A stretch of 64,000 nt of DNA. It comes from Bubalus kerabau (lineage: Eukaryota; Chordata; Mammalia; Artiodactyla; Bovidae). The notes under the pieces were generated by a model. It searched no databases. It saw only the letters and a program-made list of their open reading frames with translations, and was not told the DNA's origin. The DNA is taken from contig NC_073643.1 of NCBI RefSeq assembly GCF_029407905.1, forward strand, positions 32,746,501 through 32,810,500, read 5' to 3'. This document shows positions 23,575-33,897 of the stretch, piece by piece. Positions within the stretch are counted from its first letter, which is position 1. The number at the start of each line of letters is the position of its first letter. The translations under genes were made by a program, and so were the position numbers.

Positions 23575-24937
23575 GTTCAGTTCAGTTCAGTTGCCCAGTC
23601 GTGTCCGACTCTTTGCGACCCCATGAATTGCAGCACGCTAGACCTCCCTGTCCATCACCAACCGCAGTTCACCCAAACTCCTGTCCATCGAGTCGGTGAT
23701 GCCACCCAGCCATCTCATGCTCTGTCGTCCCCTTCTCCTCCTGTCTCCAATCCCTCCCAGCATCAGGGTCTTTTCTAATGAGTCAACTCTTCGCATGAGG
23801 TGGCGAAAGTATTGGAGTTTCAGCTTTAGCATCAGTCCTTCCAAAGAACACCCAGGACTGATCTCCTTTAGAATGGACTGGTTGGATTTCCTTGCAGTCC
23901 AAGGGACTCTCAAGAGTCTTCTCCAACACCACATTTCAAAAGCATCAATTCTTCGGCGCTCAGCTTTCTTCACAGTCTAACTCTCACAGCCATACATGAC
24001 TACAGGAAAAACCATAGCCTTGACTAGACAGACCTTTGTTGGCAAAGTAATGTCTCTGCTTTTGAATATGTTATCTAGGTTGGTCATAACTTTCCTTCCA
24101 AGGAGTAAACGTCTTTTAATTTCATGGCTGCAGTCACCATCTGCAGAGATCTTGGAGCCCTGAAAAATAAAGTCTGACACTGTTTCCACTGTTTCCCCAT
24201 CTATTTCCCATGAAGTGATGGGACTAGATGCCATGATTTTCATTTTCTGAATGTTGAGCTTTAAGCCAACTTTTTCACTCTCCTCTTTCACCTTCATCAA
24301 GAGGCTTTTGAGTTCCTCTTCACTTTCTGCCATAAGGATGGTGTCATCTGCATATCTGAGGTTATTGATATTTCTCCCGGCAATCTTGATTCCAGCTTGT
24401 GTTTCTTCCAGCCCAGCGTTTCTCATGATGTACTCTGCATATAAGTTAAATAAACAGGGTGACAATATACAGCCTCGACATACTCCTTTTCCTATTTGGA
24501 ACCAGTCTGTTGTTCCATGTCCAGTTCTAACTGTTGCTTCCTGACCTGCATACAGGTTTCTCAAGAGGCAGGTCAGGTGGTCTGGTATTCCCATCTCTTT
24601 CAGAATTTTCCACAGTTTATTGTGATCCACACAGTCAAAGGTTTTGGCATAGTCAATAAAGCAGAAATAGATGTTTTTCTGGAACTCTCTTGCTTTTTCC
24701 ATGATCCAGCAGATGTTGGCAATTTGATCTCTGGTTCCTCTGCCTTTTCTCAAACCAGCTTGAACATCAGGAAGTTCACGGTTCACGTATTGCTGAAGCC
24801 TGGCTTGGAGAATTTTGAGCATTACTTTACTAGCATGTGAGATGAGTGCAATTGTGCAGTAGTTTCAGCATTCTTTGGCATTACTTTTCTTTGGGATTGG
24901 AATGAAAACTGACCTTTTCCAGTCCTGTGGCCACTGC
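23575..24937 (-). mobile_element. BovB LINE, 5'-truncated, ~1.36 kb
   Basis: Antisense BovB (RTE clade), from the 3' terminus (GTTCAGTTCAGTTCAG at the low-coordinate end) up to the RT region near 'TTTTCCAGTCCTGTGGCCAC'. It covers the reverse transcriptase fingers/palm through the C-terminal domain, but the endonuclease and 5' end are missing. The copy is relatively well kept and cannot move itself. I see no clear target-site duplication: AGTAGCT on the left versus AGTTAGCC on the right is weak. Confidence 0.95.
23977..24822 (-). pseudogene. BovB reverse transcriptase segment, 281 open codons
   Basis: This frame of the dead BovB stays open for 281 codons. RT motif A is present at residues 55-63 (FIDYAKTFD, first catalytic Asp). 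Motif B is at about 113-128 and reads GVCRGC where the family usually has GVRQGC, an altered conserved pair. The catalytic YADD box is at 157-160. The frame ends at a TAG replacing the Trp of a CESWT motif. The rest of the C-terminal domain continues in the next frame segment (23973 down to 23638), which has the GGIGDRRRRGRQ basic stretch. The ATG at 24822 is internal, not a true start. No endonuclease domain remains, so this is a fossil and not a gene. Confidence 0.9.
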
Positions 24938-26095
24938 AGTTAGCCAAAGGAAACAATGTAACCAATCGATATCTAATACTTCCTTCCTATATGATGGTGT
25001 CTCAGTTGGAATTGATTCCTAGAAGGATTGGCATCCGAGTCTCCTTAAAGTGATTAAATTAAGACCAAGAAGCAGCAGAGTAAGTTTATTTTCCTATTTT
25101 CTACACAAGGAATGTATCATTGACACGTGTGAGACACAGCAATGAATGATACAGCTAAAAAGAATTTCTCCTAAAATTTACTCTCCGATTCATCAATGTG
25201 TATTCACAAAGGAAGGAACTGAGACTGAATCAAGTACATTTCAAGATTCTTAAAGCCCGTACTCCTAGAATTCCTCTTTAGTTCACATTTCTTTAGAGTC
25301 TACTTTTTTTCTTGTTAACAGAGACCAGAAAGAGTTTAAAGCTGATGGCAACACGAAAATTGAAATAAGACATTTATTATATTTTTATTTTGTGTTTCCC
25401 AAAACGTTTCCCTTGAGTAAGCTTCTGATATCTGTAGCTGTAGGTGTGTCATCAGTGCTTAGCTGGAATGTTTGCATTATTAGAACCACATTAGGCAGTA
25501 AGCAAAAACACATGCCCGGGAGCCTAGTTATGAGATTTGTGCATGTTTTCTTTGAGTTGAAACAAAAGAATAATGACCAGCAGCATTCAGCAACTTAGCC
25601 TTGTCTCTATCCTATTAGAATCATATTCCCAGGAGAGAACTCTGGTTTTTAAAAGCTATTTGCAAATGTAGAGCGACTTTTTTATTGTAATTTTTTACAA
25701 AGCAGTTGCAGAAAAGAGAAGGGGGAAGCCCAAAACGTTCTGAATTGAGGATATCATTTTGTTTCTGAAATGATTCCTGAATGACCAGAATACCAAGGAA
25801 AACCATGATTTCTCATTTAGTAATGTAGGGAAGTTTTCCCATTTGCAGTTTTTAGCTTGTGGAGAATTGGTGTGGAATGTTCAGATGGATGATGTTCCTT
25901 GATTAGCTGGGATTATAGTAATGTACTGAAAGTCAGGCCATAGTTTATTTTTATTCCTAAGACAGTAACATGTACATTATCTTATCCAAAGCCCATAAAT
26001 TAAGTCAACTGAACTAAACTTCATGATGTACCTCAATTCAATGTATCTTACTAGATGGAATCCCTACATTTTTGACACTTCGGGCAGGATATCCA
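24938..26095. other. Unique non-coding DNA
   Basis: No recognised repeat or gene. Open frames 25392-25598 (+) and 25621-25806 (-) look random. Confidence 0.45.
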
Positions 26096-26130
26096 TTCAT
26101 TTGCTGAATGTTTATTGAGTCCTACTATTT
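26096..26130. repeat. Ancient repeat, first half (split by BovB)
   Basis: 'GAATGTTTATTGAGTCCTAC' plus 'TATTT' is the start of the 'tattgagcacctactatgtgccaggcactg' module. It resumes at 26884 after the BovB insertion with 'TTGCCAGGTATTGTTTTAGG'. Confidence 0.6.
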
Positions 26131-26881
26131 AAGTGAAGAAGAACTAAAGAGCCTCCTGATGAAACTGAAAGAGGAGAATGAAAAAGTTGGCTTAAAGCTC
26201 AACATCAGAAAACTAAGATCATGGCATCCAGTCTCATCACTTCAAGGCAAATAGATGGGGAAACAGTGGAAACAGTGGCTGACTTTATTTTTCTGGGCTC
26301 CAAAATCACTGCAGATGGTGCTTGCAGCCATGAAATTAAAAGATGCTTACTCCTTGGAAGGAAAGTTATGACCAACCTAGACAGCATATTAAAAAGCAGA
26401 GACATTCCTTTGTCAGCAAAGGTCTGTCTAGTCAAGGCTATGTTTTTTCCAGTAGTCATGTATGGATGTGAGAGTTGGACTATAAACAAAGCTGAATGAT
26501 GAAGAGTCGATGCTTTTGAACTGTGGTGTTGGAGAAGACTCTTGACAGTCCCTTGGACTGCAAGAAGATCCAACCAGTCCATCCTAAATGAGATCAGTCC
26601 TGGGTGTTCATTGGAAGGACTGATGTTGAAGCTGAAGTGCCAATACTTTGGCCACCTGATGCGAAGAGCTGACTCATCTGAAAAGACCCTGACTATGGGA
26701 GGGATTGGGGGCAGGAGGAGAAGGGGATGACAGAGGATGAGATAGTTGGATGGCATCACTGACACAATGGACATGGGTTTGGGTGGATTCCAGGAGTTGG
26801 TGATGGACAGGGAGGTCTGGTATGCTACGGTTCATGGGGTCACAAAGAGTCGGACACGACTAAGCAACTGAACTGAACTGA
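26131..26881 (+). mobile_element. BovB LINE 3' portion, sense
   Basis: It begins within the RT coding region just after the YADD box (AAGTGAAGAAGAACTAAAGA) and runs to the terminal AACTGAACTGAACTG. Open codons 26221-26499 encode the post-RT region (ETVETVADFIFLGSKITADG). A TGA at 26497 ends it where the family has an Arg-rich KKAERRR segment. The insertion lies in an older repeat. TATTT is shared at both borders (26126-26130 and about 26884-26888), consistent with a short target-site duplication. Confidence 0.93.
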
Positions 26882-26883
26882 AT

Positions 26884-27064
26884 TATTTGCCAGGTATTGT
26901 TTTAGGGATCTGCAGATGAGGAAAACAACACAATAGGTATCCTCACAGAATTTAAGTCAGGAGAGGGTAAAGGAATAATTACAAGTTAGAGGAGTATTTT
27001 TAAAAAGAAAGGAGAAACTAATTAGTAAATAGCACTGTGAAAACATATGAAAATTGTATATAAC
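26884..27064. repeat. Ancient repeat, middle part
   Basis: Continuation of the split L2/MIR-class repeat ('GCCAGGTATTGTTTTAGGGA', then 'AATAGCACTGTGAAAAC'). It is broken again at 27076 by an ART2A SINE. Confidence 0.5.
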
Positions 27065-27365
27065 TAGTCTACGGGGCTGGAGAAGGCGATGGCACCCCAC
27101 TCCAATACTCTTTCCTGGAAAATCCCATGGACAGAGGAGCCTGGTAGGCTGCAGTCCATGGGGTCGCTAAGAGTCAGATATGACTGAGTGACTTCCCTTT
27201 CACTTTTCAGTTTCATGCATTGGCGAAGGAAATGGCAACCCACTCCAGTGTTCTTGCCTGGAGAATCCCAGGGACGGCGGAGCCTGGTGGGCTGCCATCT
27301 ATGGGGTCACACAGAGTCAGACACGACTGAAGTGACTTAGCAACAGCAACAACAGTCTACGGGGC
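27065..27365 (+). mobile_element. ART2A/Bov-A2 SINE with 12-bp target-site duplication
   Basis: Two tandem BovA monomers (GGAGAAGGCGATGGCACC and GCGAAGGAAATGGCAACC) end in a CAACAGCAACAAC tail. The flanks AGTCTACGGGGC at 27065-27076 and 27354-27365 are identical. The perfect duplication and regular sequence suggest a fairly recent insertion. Confidence 0.95.
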
Positions 27366-27458
27366 AAGTAGTCGGAGAAGATGTCCATGAGGAAGTGGCT
27401 TTTAAGTTGAGAGCAGATGCAGAAAACTGGATTAAGAAGATGTGAGATCACACATAGA

Positions 27459-27783
27459 CACACACATACTGGAATATTCTTCACCCATAAAAAATGAAAT
27501 TCTGCCATTTGTAGCAATATGAATGGGCCTAGAGACTATCATGCTTAGTGACATAAGTCAGATAAAGACAAACATGGAATGATGTCACTTATATGTGGAA
27601 TCTAAAAAACAATACAAATGAAAGCTCATGCTAAACAGAAACAAATTCACAGATATGGAAATAAACCTATAGTTATCAAAATGAGAGAGAAGCATGCGGA
27701 GGGACAAATTAGGGCTATGGCATTAACGGATACACACTACTAAGTATTATAAATCAATATTGCATACCTCAATTTTAAAAAAA
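27459..27783 (+). mobile_element. 5'-truncated L1 3' end
   Basis: Sense L1 tail: 'GGAATATTCTTCACCCATAA', 'GAAATTCTGCCATTTG', 'CACTTATATGTGGAATCT', ending 'CTCAATTTTAAAAAAAGG'. The 3' UTR is internally shortened and the A tail short. It is the third insertion into the old repeat that spans 26.1-28.0 kb. Confidence 0.8.
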
Positions 27784-27999
27784 GGTAGATGAGTAACAGT
27801 TATTTGGGTCAAGTTTAAGTTGAGAGAGAGCAGGATTAAAGGCAGGATTCAAAGACCAGAGCAAAATACCTACAAGGGTGTTCGTACCAACAGTGACCTT
27901 AAAGTGGTGACAGATCCTGGAGGATCTTGAAATTAAGGCCAAGTATGCGAACTTTATCTTACAGGCAATGAGAAGCTGCTGCTAAATCTTAATTGGGGA
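27784..27999. repeat. Ancient repeat, last part (tentative)
   Basis: 'GGATCTTGAAATTAAGGCCA' and 'CAATGAGAAGCTGCTGC' resemble the later part of the same old module ('...aggccatggtaaggac...gatgggaagccattgg'). High divergence, so a weak call. Confidence 0.35.
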
Positions 28000-28024
28000 G
28001 TGTGTGTGTGTGTGTGTGTGTGTG
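28000..28024. repeat. (TG)n microsatellite
   Basis: About 12 TG dinucleotide units, uninterrupted. Confidence 0.9.
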
Positions 28025-29672
28025 ACGTGAATAGATCTGGATTTTACACGGTCCGTCAAGTTGCTGTACAGGGAATGGTTTTCAAGATGTGTAGAGATGA
28101 CAGCCATAAAACTTTCATTCTTGGTGTGAAACTCTATTTCTTTCTTCTTACTTGCTTCAAGATGGCAAAGATCCCTGCCTTAATGCCTTCCATCACATGA
28201 TCAACAATCAGCAGATTCATCCTGACAACTGATTTCAACCAAGTTTTTATGGAATTGGGCAGTTTTGTGCTTTATGTGCTTTTTTTCCTAGTGGCTAAGT
28301 AGCCTGGTTATTGCCCCACTTTTAAGAACAAAGCTCTTTTGGAGAAAGTCAGAACCAAAGCCAACTATCTTCCAGCATTTGAATTAGTTCCACTAAATTA
28401 TCTTCTTTTAATCATGCCCCCCATATCCCATATTACAGCCCCTTAAGATTTTAGTCATATGACATGCAAAATTTTGAATGACTAATTTTCTACTTTTACC
28501 TTTTAAGAATTCTATGTCTCTCATTATATGTAATTATGAGAGAACATTTATGTCCCCAGCAAGAGACAGAAGAAGAATATATAACCCAGAAGGACAGAAA
28601 TGTTCTTTTTAATTCAATCATTCTATTTTTCAAATCATCAACAAGAAATCAAACACACTGGGCCAGATTATACAGAAAAAAAAACAAAAACAAAAACAAA
28701 AACATACAACTTCCCAGTTTTCCAGTGAGTTAGATTTCCAGGATGCAATTCTCTTTTTGCTGTGGCCACTAGGAATGGCGAGACTAGATTCAGGCCCATC
28801 TCTGTTCTTTGCAGATGTCACTGAATGTGCATCCAACAGCCTAAAAAACCTAGAATTCACTCACACATTCGTTGTTTCTTTCATTCTTTTGCCCAGTTTT
28901 TCTCTTTATTTCTCATGAACGTATTTAAGTTATCTAGAACATTTTTTTAAAACAATGTGGAGGTATAAATAAATAAAGGTTTGACTGTCTTAGATTCTCC
29001 CCCTAAATGCCTTCCTACCAGGCCCTTTTAAGTGTATTAACATTTAAGTGCTAAATAGTATTTCAAAATCAGGTTTTCTACTTTGAAATAGCTGTGGGAC
29101 TGAAATGCCCTAAGGCAACCCAAACAAATTACCTGCAGTATCGGCCACCAATCCCCCAAATCTGACTGCAGGTAGCCAGACAAGATAGTGAAAGCCAGAA
29201 TTTGGCCCCAGCCGTCTCAATAACTGATCTAAATGGGCTGTGTCTCTGAAAAGACTTCACACCTGCAAGGTCAGTTCAAAGGGCTGACCTTAGTGAACTA
29301 GGGCTGGAGAACACTTCCCTGCAGTGTGGCCCCTTCTGTGAATATAAACAGGACTTCAAAGGGGAGGGAAAGGTCACCCGAGAGGGGTTTCACCAGCAGC
29401 ACTGCCAGCAGCCCCCTCTCTCTACCATCAGCAGAAAGCCCATAGTGCCCAACAGCATTGTTAACTAGGAAGAAAATATTTCAGTCTCATGCTTGCTACA
29501 AGCACTAAAGAAAAAGTCAGGCCATCCACTTTATACCTTTCTTTTGTAATCAACAGGTCTTTAAAAGAGAGTTTTGTTGTGTGTGTGTGTGTTTTTTTTA
29601 AGAAAAAAGGAAGAAGACAATGAATATTAAAGTAAATGGTTTGGTAGTTTAAATGAATTTAGTCCATTTTAA
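28025..29672. other. Unique DNA with a GC-richer patch
   Basis: No dispersed repeat. (AAAAAC)n lies at about 28675-28703. From 29100 to 29440 the base composition is clearly less AT-rich than around it. This patch holds two nuclear-receptor-like half-sites in inverted orientation at 29267-29291 (AAGGTCAG and CTGACCTT). Confidence 0.45.
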
Positions 29673-29880
29673 GGGCTACCCTGGTAGTTCAGACAGTAAA
29701 GAATCTGCCTGCAATGCAGGAGACCTGGGTTTGATCCTTGGGTCAGAAAATCCTCTGAAGAAGGGAATAGTAATCACTCCAGGATTCTTGCCTGGAGAAT
29801 CCCATGGACAGAAGGGCCTGGTGGGCTATAGTCCATGGGGTCACAAAGAGTTAGACACAACTGAGCAACTAACACTTCAG
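29673..29880 (+). mobile_element. Bov-tA SINE
   Basis: Full-length tRNA-Glu head (GGGCTACCCTGGTAGTTCAG, with 'GGGTTTGATCC' in the B-box position) plus BovB-derived tail ending 'GACACAACTGAGCAACTAAC'. Possible imperfect target duplications: AGTCCATTTTA (29661-29671) and AGTCAATTCTA after the element. Confidence 0.92.
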
Positions 29881-31634
29881 TCAATTCTAGGCCATGGCTA
29901 GTTAGGGTGTCAGCAACGCCCGCAACCTAACGTTATTCAGTGTTCAACAATGACTTTAAAATAAGTAGCTTTTGGAAAGTTATGTCTTTGAAGTTTCATT
30001 AATTAGTCATATCATCGGGAATGTATGGCTAAAGTAAATTACAGTGTTTAAAATATCTACTCTTTCAATGTGAAAAATGAACGGATCCTGCTACCTTGTC
30101 TTTACACTAATGAAGATATTATTAATTGGTTTAGCAAAAACATAGATCTAACCATAATGTGCAACAGTTATTAAAGATAATTAACTACAGATCATTGGTT
30201 TGAAACATCTAGTCCAAAATGATTTCTGAAGGGCACATTATTCTACGAGATAAAATAATTAAATTTCTAACTGCTGCACGAGACAACTGTGGCATATCTG
30301 CGTTTTAATTTCTTTGTTCTATTCTCAGGGCGCTCTTACTGTTTTAGGTTTTGAAAAAGCTACCCATGTTTCACAGGGAGCTCTCTGTTCAGCGTGTTCT
30401 GCCAAAATCTTTCATGTCTACAGAAAAAATTATGATTGAAAGAAAAGGATCACAATGACACTAGACCTCATAAAAAGCCCACATAAGTTCAGCTGCTCTT
30501 TTACTGGAGAGGGGAGTCTGGTAAATCAAACAAATAGAAAGCTAAACAAGTTACTCTAACGAAATTCCTTTCAAACACATCCCTCACAGAGTCAATTTAA
30601 AAAAATTGGAAAGCCTCACTCACATTTGCAAAATAAATAAGGGAACATAAAAGGATGAACTTGTGGATTAATGAATAATGTAATTATGTGCATACACAGA
30701 AAATAAAATTAAACAATTAGAGTAAAAACCACTGAGACACTGAAACTGAAAACTGTATTAAAAGCTGTAAGATAGGTGAAAACAATCTGACCCTATTTCT
30801 CAAAATTGTTTTACTTGGTTTTTACTAATTGAAGATCAGTAAAATTAAAGGGGAAAAAGAATTAAGACAGATGTAGCTTTAGGAATGCCAAACAAAATTA
30901 TGATCATAGTATGTAATTTTACTAGCATATTAAGATGTTCATCAGTGACAAGTTTAAAATCAGATCTGAAGACCACATTCACTTCAGTGTGAGATGTCCG
31001 AATTTTAAAATATTTATTGTACTATCTTGTGACCAGGAACTGGCTCTGTATTAAAACCAACGGTGAAAAATAATAGGGATGTATTTTTTTTGAAGTAATT
31101 CAAATTTATATTAAGTCTAAATTCATGAATCCTGTCTTAATTTGTGGGAAGCCTGGTAAAAGCAATGTGTTTAAAGCCCCAGCTCACGGCTTAGGTATAA
31201 ATTATTATTTTGACAAATATTATTAATATCTTTAATCCAGTAAGTGTACACTTGGTAAAATAGACTTAGAAAACCATAAAAATAAAGGCATTTTTTACTT
31301 CGACTTAAGCGACATGACTATGAAGATTTTGAACTTGGGAAGTTTATACTGATATTGATACTTGGAAAGAACAAAACCAAAATATTTAACACATGCCTTC
31401 TTTTGTCCAACATACCGAAAAAAAAAAAAAAACAGTAGAAATCCAAAGAGAAAGAAAATAGCTTCAAAATGAGGCTAAATATGAATAAAGACACTACAAG
31501 CTCCTTACTATAGAGCAAATTTCCTGGAGATATGTACTATGAGCTGCTAGTCACTTAAAAAGAAAGAACAAATGTTTTGTGGTCAAAGGTTTGAAAATAC
31601 TGCACACAGAATGCTCCTTATTTATGTTCACATT
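29881..31634. other. Unique AT-rich non-coding DNA
   Basis: Nothing recognised. An A run at 31419-31432 marks a low-complexity spot. Confidence 0.45.
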
Positions 31635-31845
31635 AGGGTTTCCCTGGTGGCTCAGATGGTAAAGAATCTGCCTGCAACTTGGGGGAAACCAGGTTCAATC
31701 CCTGGATTGGGAGGATTCCCTGGAAAAGGGAATGGCAACCCACTCTAATATTGCCTGGAGAATTCCATGGACAGAAGGGCCTGGTGGGCTATAGTCCATG
31801 GGGTCCCAAAGAGTCAGACACAATTGAACAACCAATGCTTCACTT
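31635..31845 (+). mobile_element. Bov-tA SINE
   Basis: Head AGGGTTTCCCTGGTGGCTCA through tail 'CAGACACAATTGAACAACC'. Small internal deletions in the body ('CTAATATTGCCTGGAG' lacks the usual TCT). Confidence 0.92.
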
Positions 31846-32118
31846 CATAAGCAAAATCAAAGGTTCTGAAAAGTCCCACAATCACAATATTCACTTAGCT
31901 TGCAAATGGTTGTTTTCCTAGAACATAGATTTACAGGGAAATCGTATTCTGTATATCACTTAAGGGGACAGAGCTTTAAGGTCCCTTGTGAAGCTAAGTT
32001 TGGTTTGATTTGAAGGCCCCTTTTGTATCCCCTGGTGTCACAGTCTTTCACCTTCAGCTGTGATTCCATCTCTTTTTCTTACTGAAACCACTTTTAAGAT
32101 TTTTGTTAGCTATTTGCA
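31846..32118. other. Unique spacer
   Basis: Nothing recognised. Confidence 0.4.
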
Positions 32119-32393
32119 ACTCTGCTGCTGCTAAGTCGCTTCAGTCGTGTCAGACTCTGCGCGACCCCATAGACGGCAGCCCACTAGGCTCCGCTGTCCC
32201 TGGGATTCTCCAGGCAAGAACACTGGAGTGGGTGCCATCTCCTTCTCCAATGCATGAGAGTGAAAAGTGAAAGTGAAGTTGCTTAGTCGTTTCCGACTCT
32301 TTGCGATCCCATGGACTGAAGCCCACCAGGCTTCTCCGTCCATGGGATTTTTCAAGCAAGAGTACTGGAGTGGGGTGCCATTGCCTTCTCCAG
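32119..32393 (-). mobile_element. ART2A/Bov-A2 SINE, antisense
   Basis: It begins with the reverse-complement tail (TGCTGCTGCTAAGTCGCTTC), contains both monomers separated by 'GAGAGTGAAAAGTGAAAGTG', and ends GCCATTGCCTTCTCCAG. Target duplications are unclear (TATTTGCAACT versus TATTTAACTT). Confidence 0.93.
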
Positions 32394-33159
32394 GGAGTAT
32401 TTAACTTGCTTTATTATCCTTCCTAGGGTTATTTATTTTTCAATGTCTTGTTCTAATTGTAGAATATAAGACCTTAAAAATAAAAGGATACCTGACATTG
32501 CCAAGCTTGGGGCGGGGAATCTTTAAGTCTCCCTGACAGTGTAACACACTGGTCACTTCTCCTTTCACAGATGGGGAGGCAGAAGCTCTCGTCTTGTCAA
32601 AGGACATGTAGCCACTAGTATCCAAAGCTGAGGCTTGACCCTCTGTCCTTTTATTGGCAAATTCAGGGCTGTGTTTTCTTATATTTTTATACATACATCT
32701 AGAGGTAAATATCCTAAATGTAATCAGAAGTTCCAAACTTGAAGCCTCCAAGATGCATTTAACATGCAGATGAACCTGTTGTCTGCCCAGCGCTTAATTT
32801 AAAAATGATGGAGAATTAGTTTGCAACAGTTAAAATTCAGGAGATTCCATAAAATAGCCTAGATTCCATCTTATGAGGAAGCAGAGGGTCTTGTGATATC
32901 AGACACACTGGCTGGAGCTATTAAGGTCATTCAGTTTAGAAAGGGCATCCCCTTCAACCTCCCTTCAGCTCTAGCCCCCAACAGTCCTTTTGAGCCCTGC
33001 CGTGACATGAAGCAAGAGGACGTTGCCATTGATTTCCTTTCTCATGTTGTTGCTGACTTTGTACCAGGCTTGATTTACTTACATCTTGAGATGTCCTATT
33101 TTCAGAACCTTCTCTCAACCACCCTCTATATCCTCTTTTTCTAATACAAGCACCTACTT
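32394..33159. other. Unique non-coding DNA
   Basis: No recognised repeat. Open frames here (32440-32751 -, 32893-33144 +) lack protein features. Confidence 0.45.
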
Positions 33160-33273
33160 TTTATTTTGGCTGCAAGGCATGTGAGATCTTAGTTCCCCGA
33201 CCAAGAATGGAACCTGCATTCCCCGCACTGGAAGCGTGAAGTCATAACCACTGGACTGCCAGGGAAGTTCCCA
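33160..33273 (-). mobile_element. CHR-type cetartiodactyl SINE, antisense
   Basis: 'GGCTGCAAGGCATGTGAGAT', 'CTTAGTTCCCCGACCAAGAA', 'CATAACCACTGGACTGCCAG' and 'GGAAGTTCCC' match the antisense tRNA-derived CHR family, which predates the ruminant Bov-tA expansion. Confidence 0.85.
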
Positions 33274-33756
33274 GTATCGTACCTTTCTCTTATGATTCTT
33301 TTCTGTTTGAAAATCTTCTTTATCTTCCTAATAGGAGACATAATTTAAGTTGATTGCCAGATGTTATCGTTTGCTAAATCACTGGAACATAACGGTACTC
33401 AACATGCCAGGTGAGATCAAGGACTCACCCATGACTTTGGGTCACCCTAATCAAAATCTTTGGCTATGCCAAATCCAGCGTCACCATCCTACTGGCTATC
33501 TCTCCCACCCCAGTATAGCAGGTGTGTGTCACTTACATTGCATGAGGTGGGAAAGGCAATGGTAGTTTTAACTAGTGCCCCAATCATATTCAATCAGAAG
33601 ACTGTACTTCCCCTTCATATATGATTCACTTTGCATCCTTTCATAGGAAAGACATCACAAATAACTGGAACAACAGATGGTTCATGACGTTTAAGACATG
33701 TGGATGTTTCCTCCTCTGCCAGATTTCACTTTATACAGCTTAAAGAATGTATGATG
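33274..33756. other. Unique non-coding DNA
   Basis: Nothing recognised between the two CHR elements. Confidence 0.4.
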
Positions 33757-33877
33757 TGGGACATGCCTGGCAGTCTAGTGGTTATGAGTCCGTGCATTCA
33801 CTGTATGGGTACAGGTTTAATCCCTGGTTAGGGAACTAAGATTTTGTATGTTGTGCGGAACAGCCAAAAAAAAAGAA
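33757..33877 (+). mobile_element. CHR-type SINE, sense
   Basis: 'CCTGGCAGTCTAGTGGTTAT', 'ACAGGTTTAATCCCTGGTTA', 'GGGAACTAAGATTTTGTATG' and a short A tail. It lies about 480 bp from the CHR at 33160-33273 and in opposite orientation. Confidence 0.85.
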
Positions 33878-33879
33878 CA

Positions 33880-33897
33880 TGTGTGTGTGTGTGTGTG
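33880..33897. repeat. (TG)n microsatellite
   Basis: Nine TG units directly after the A tail of the CHR SINE, a common seeding arrangement. Confidence 0.85.
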
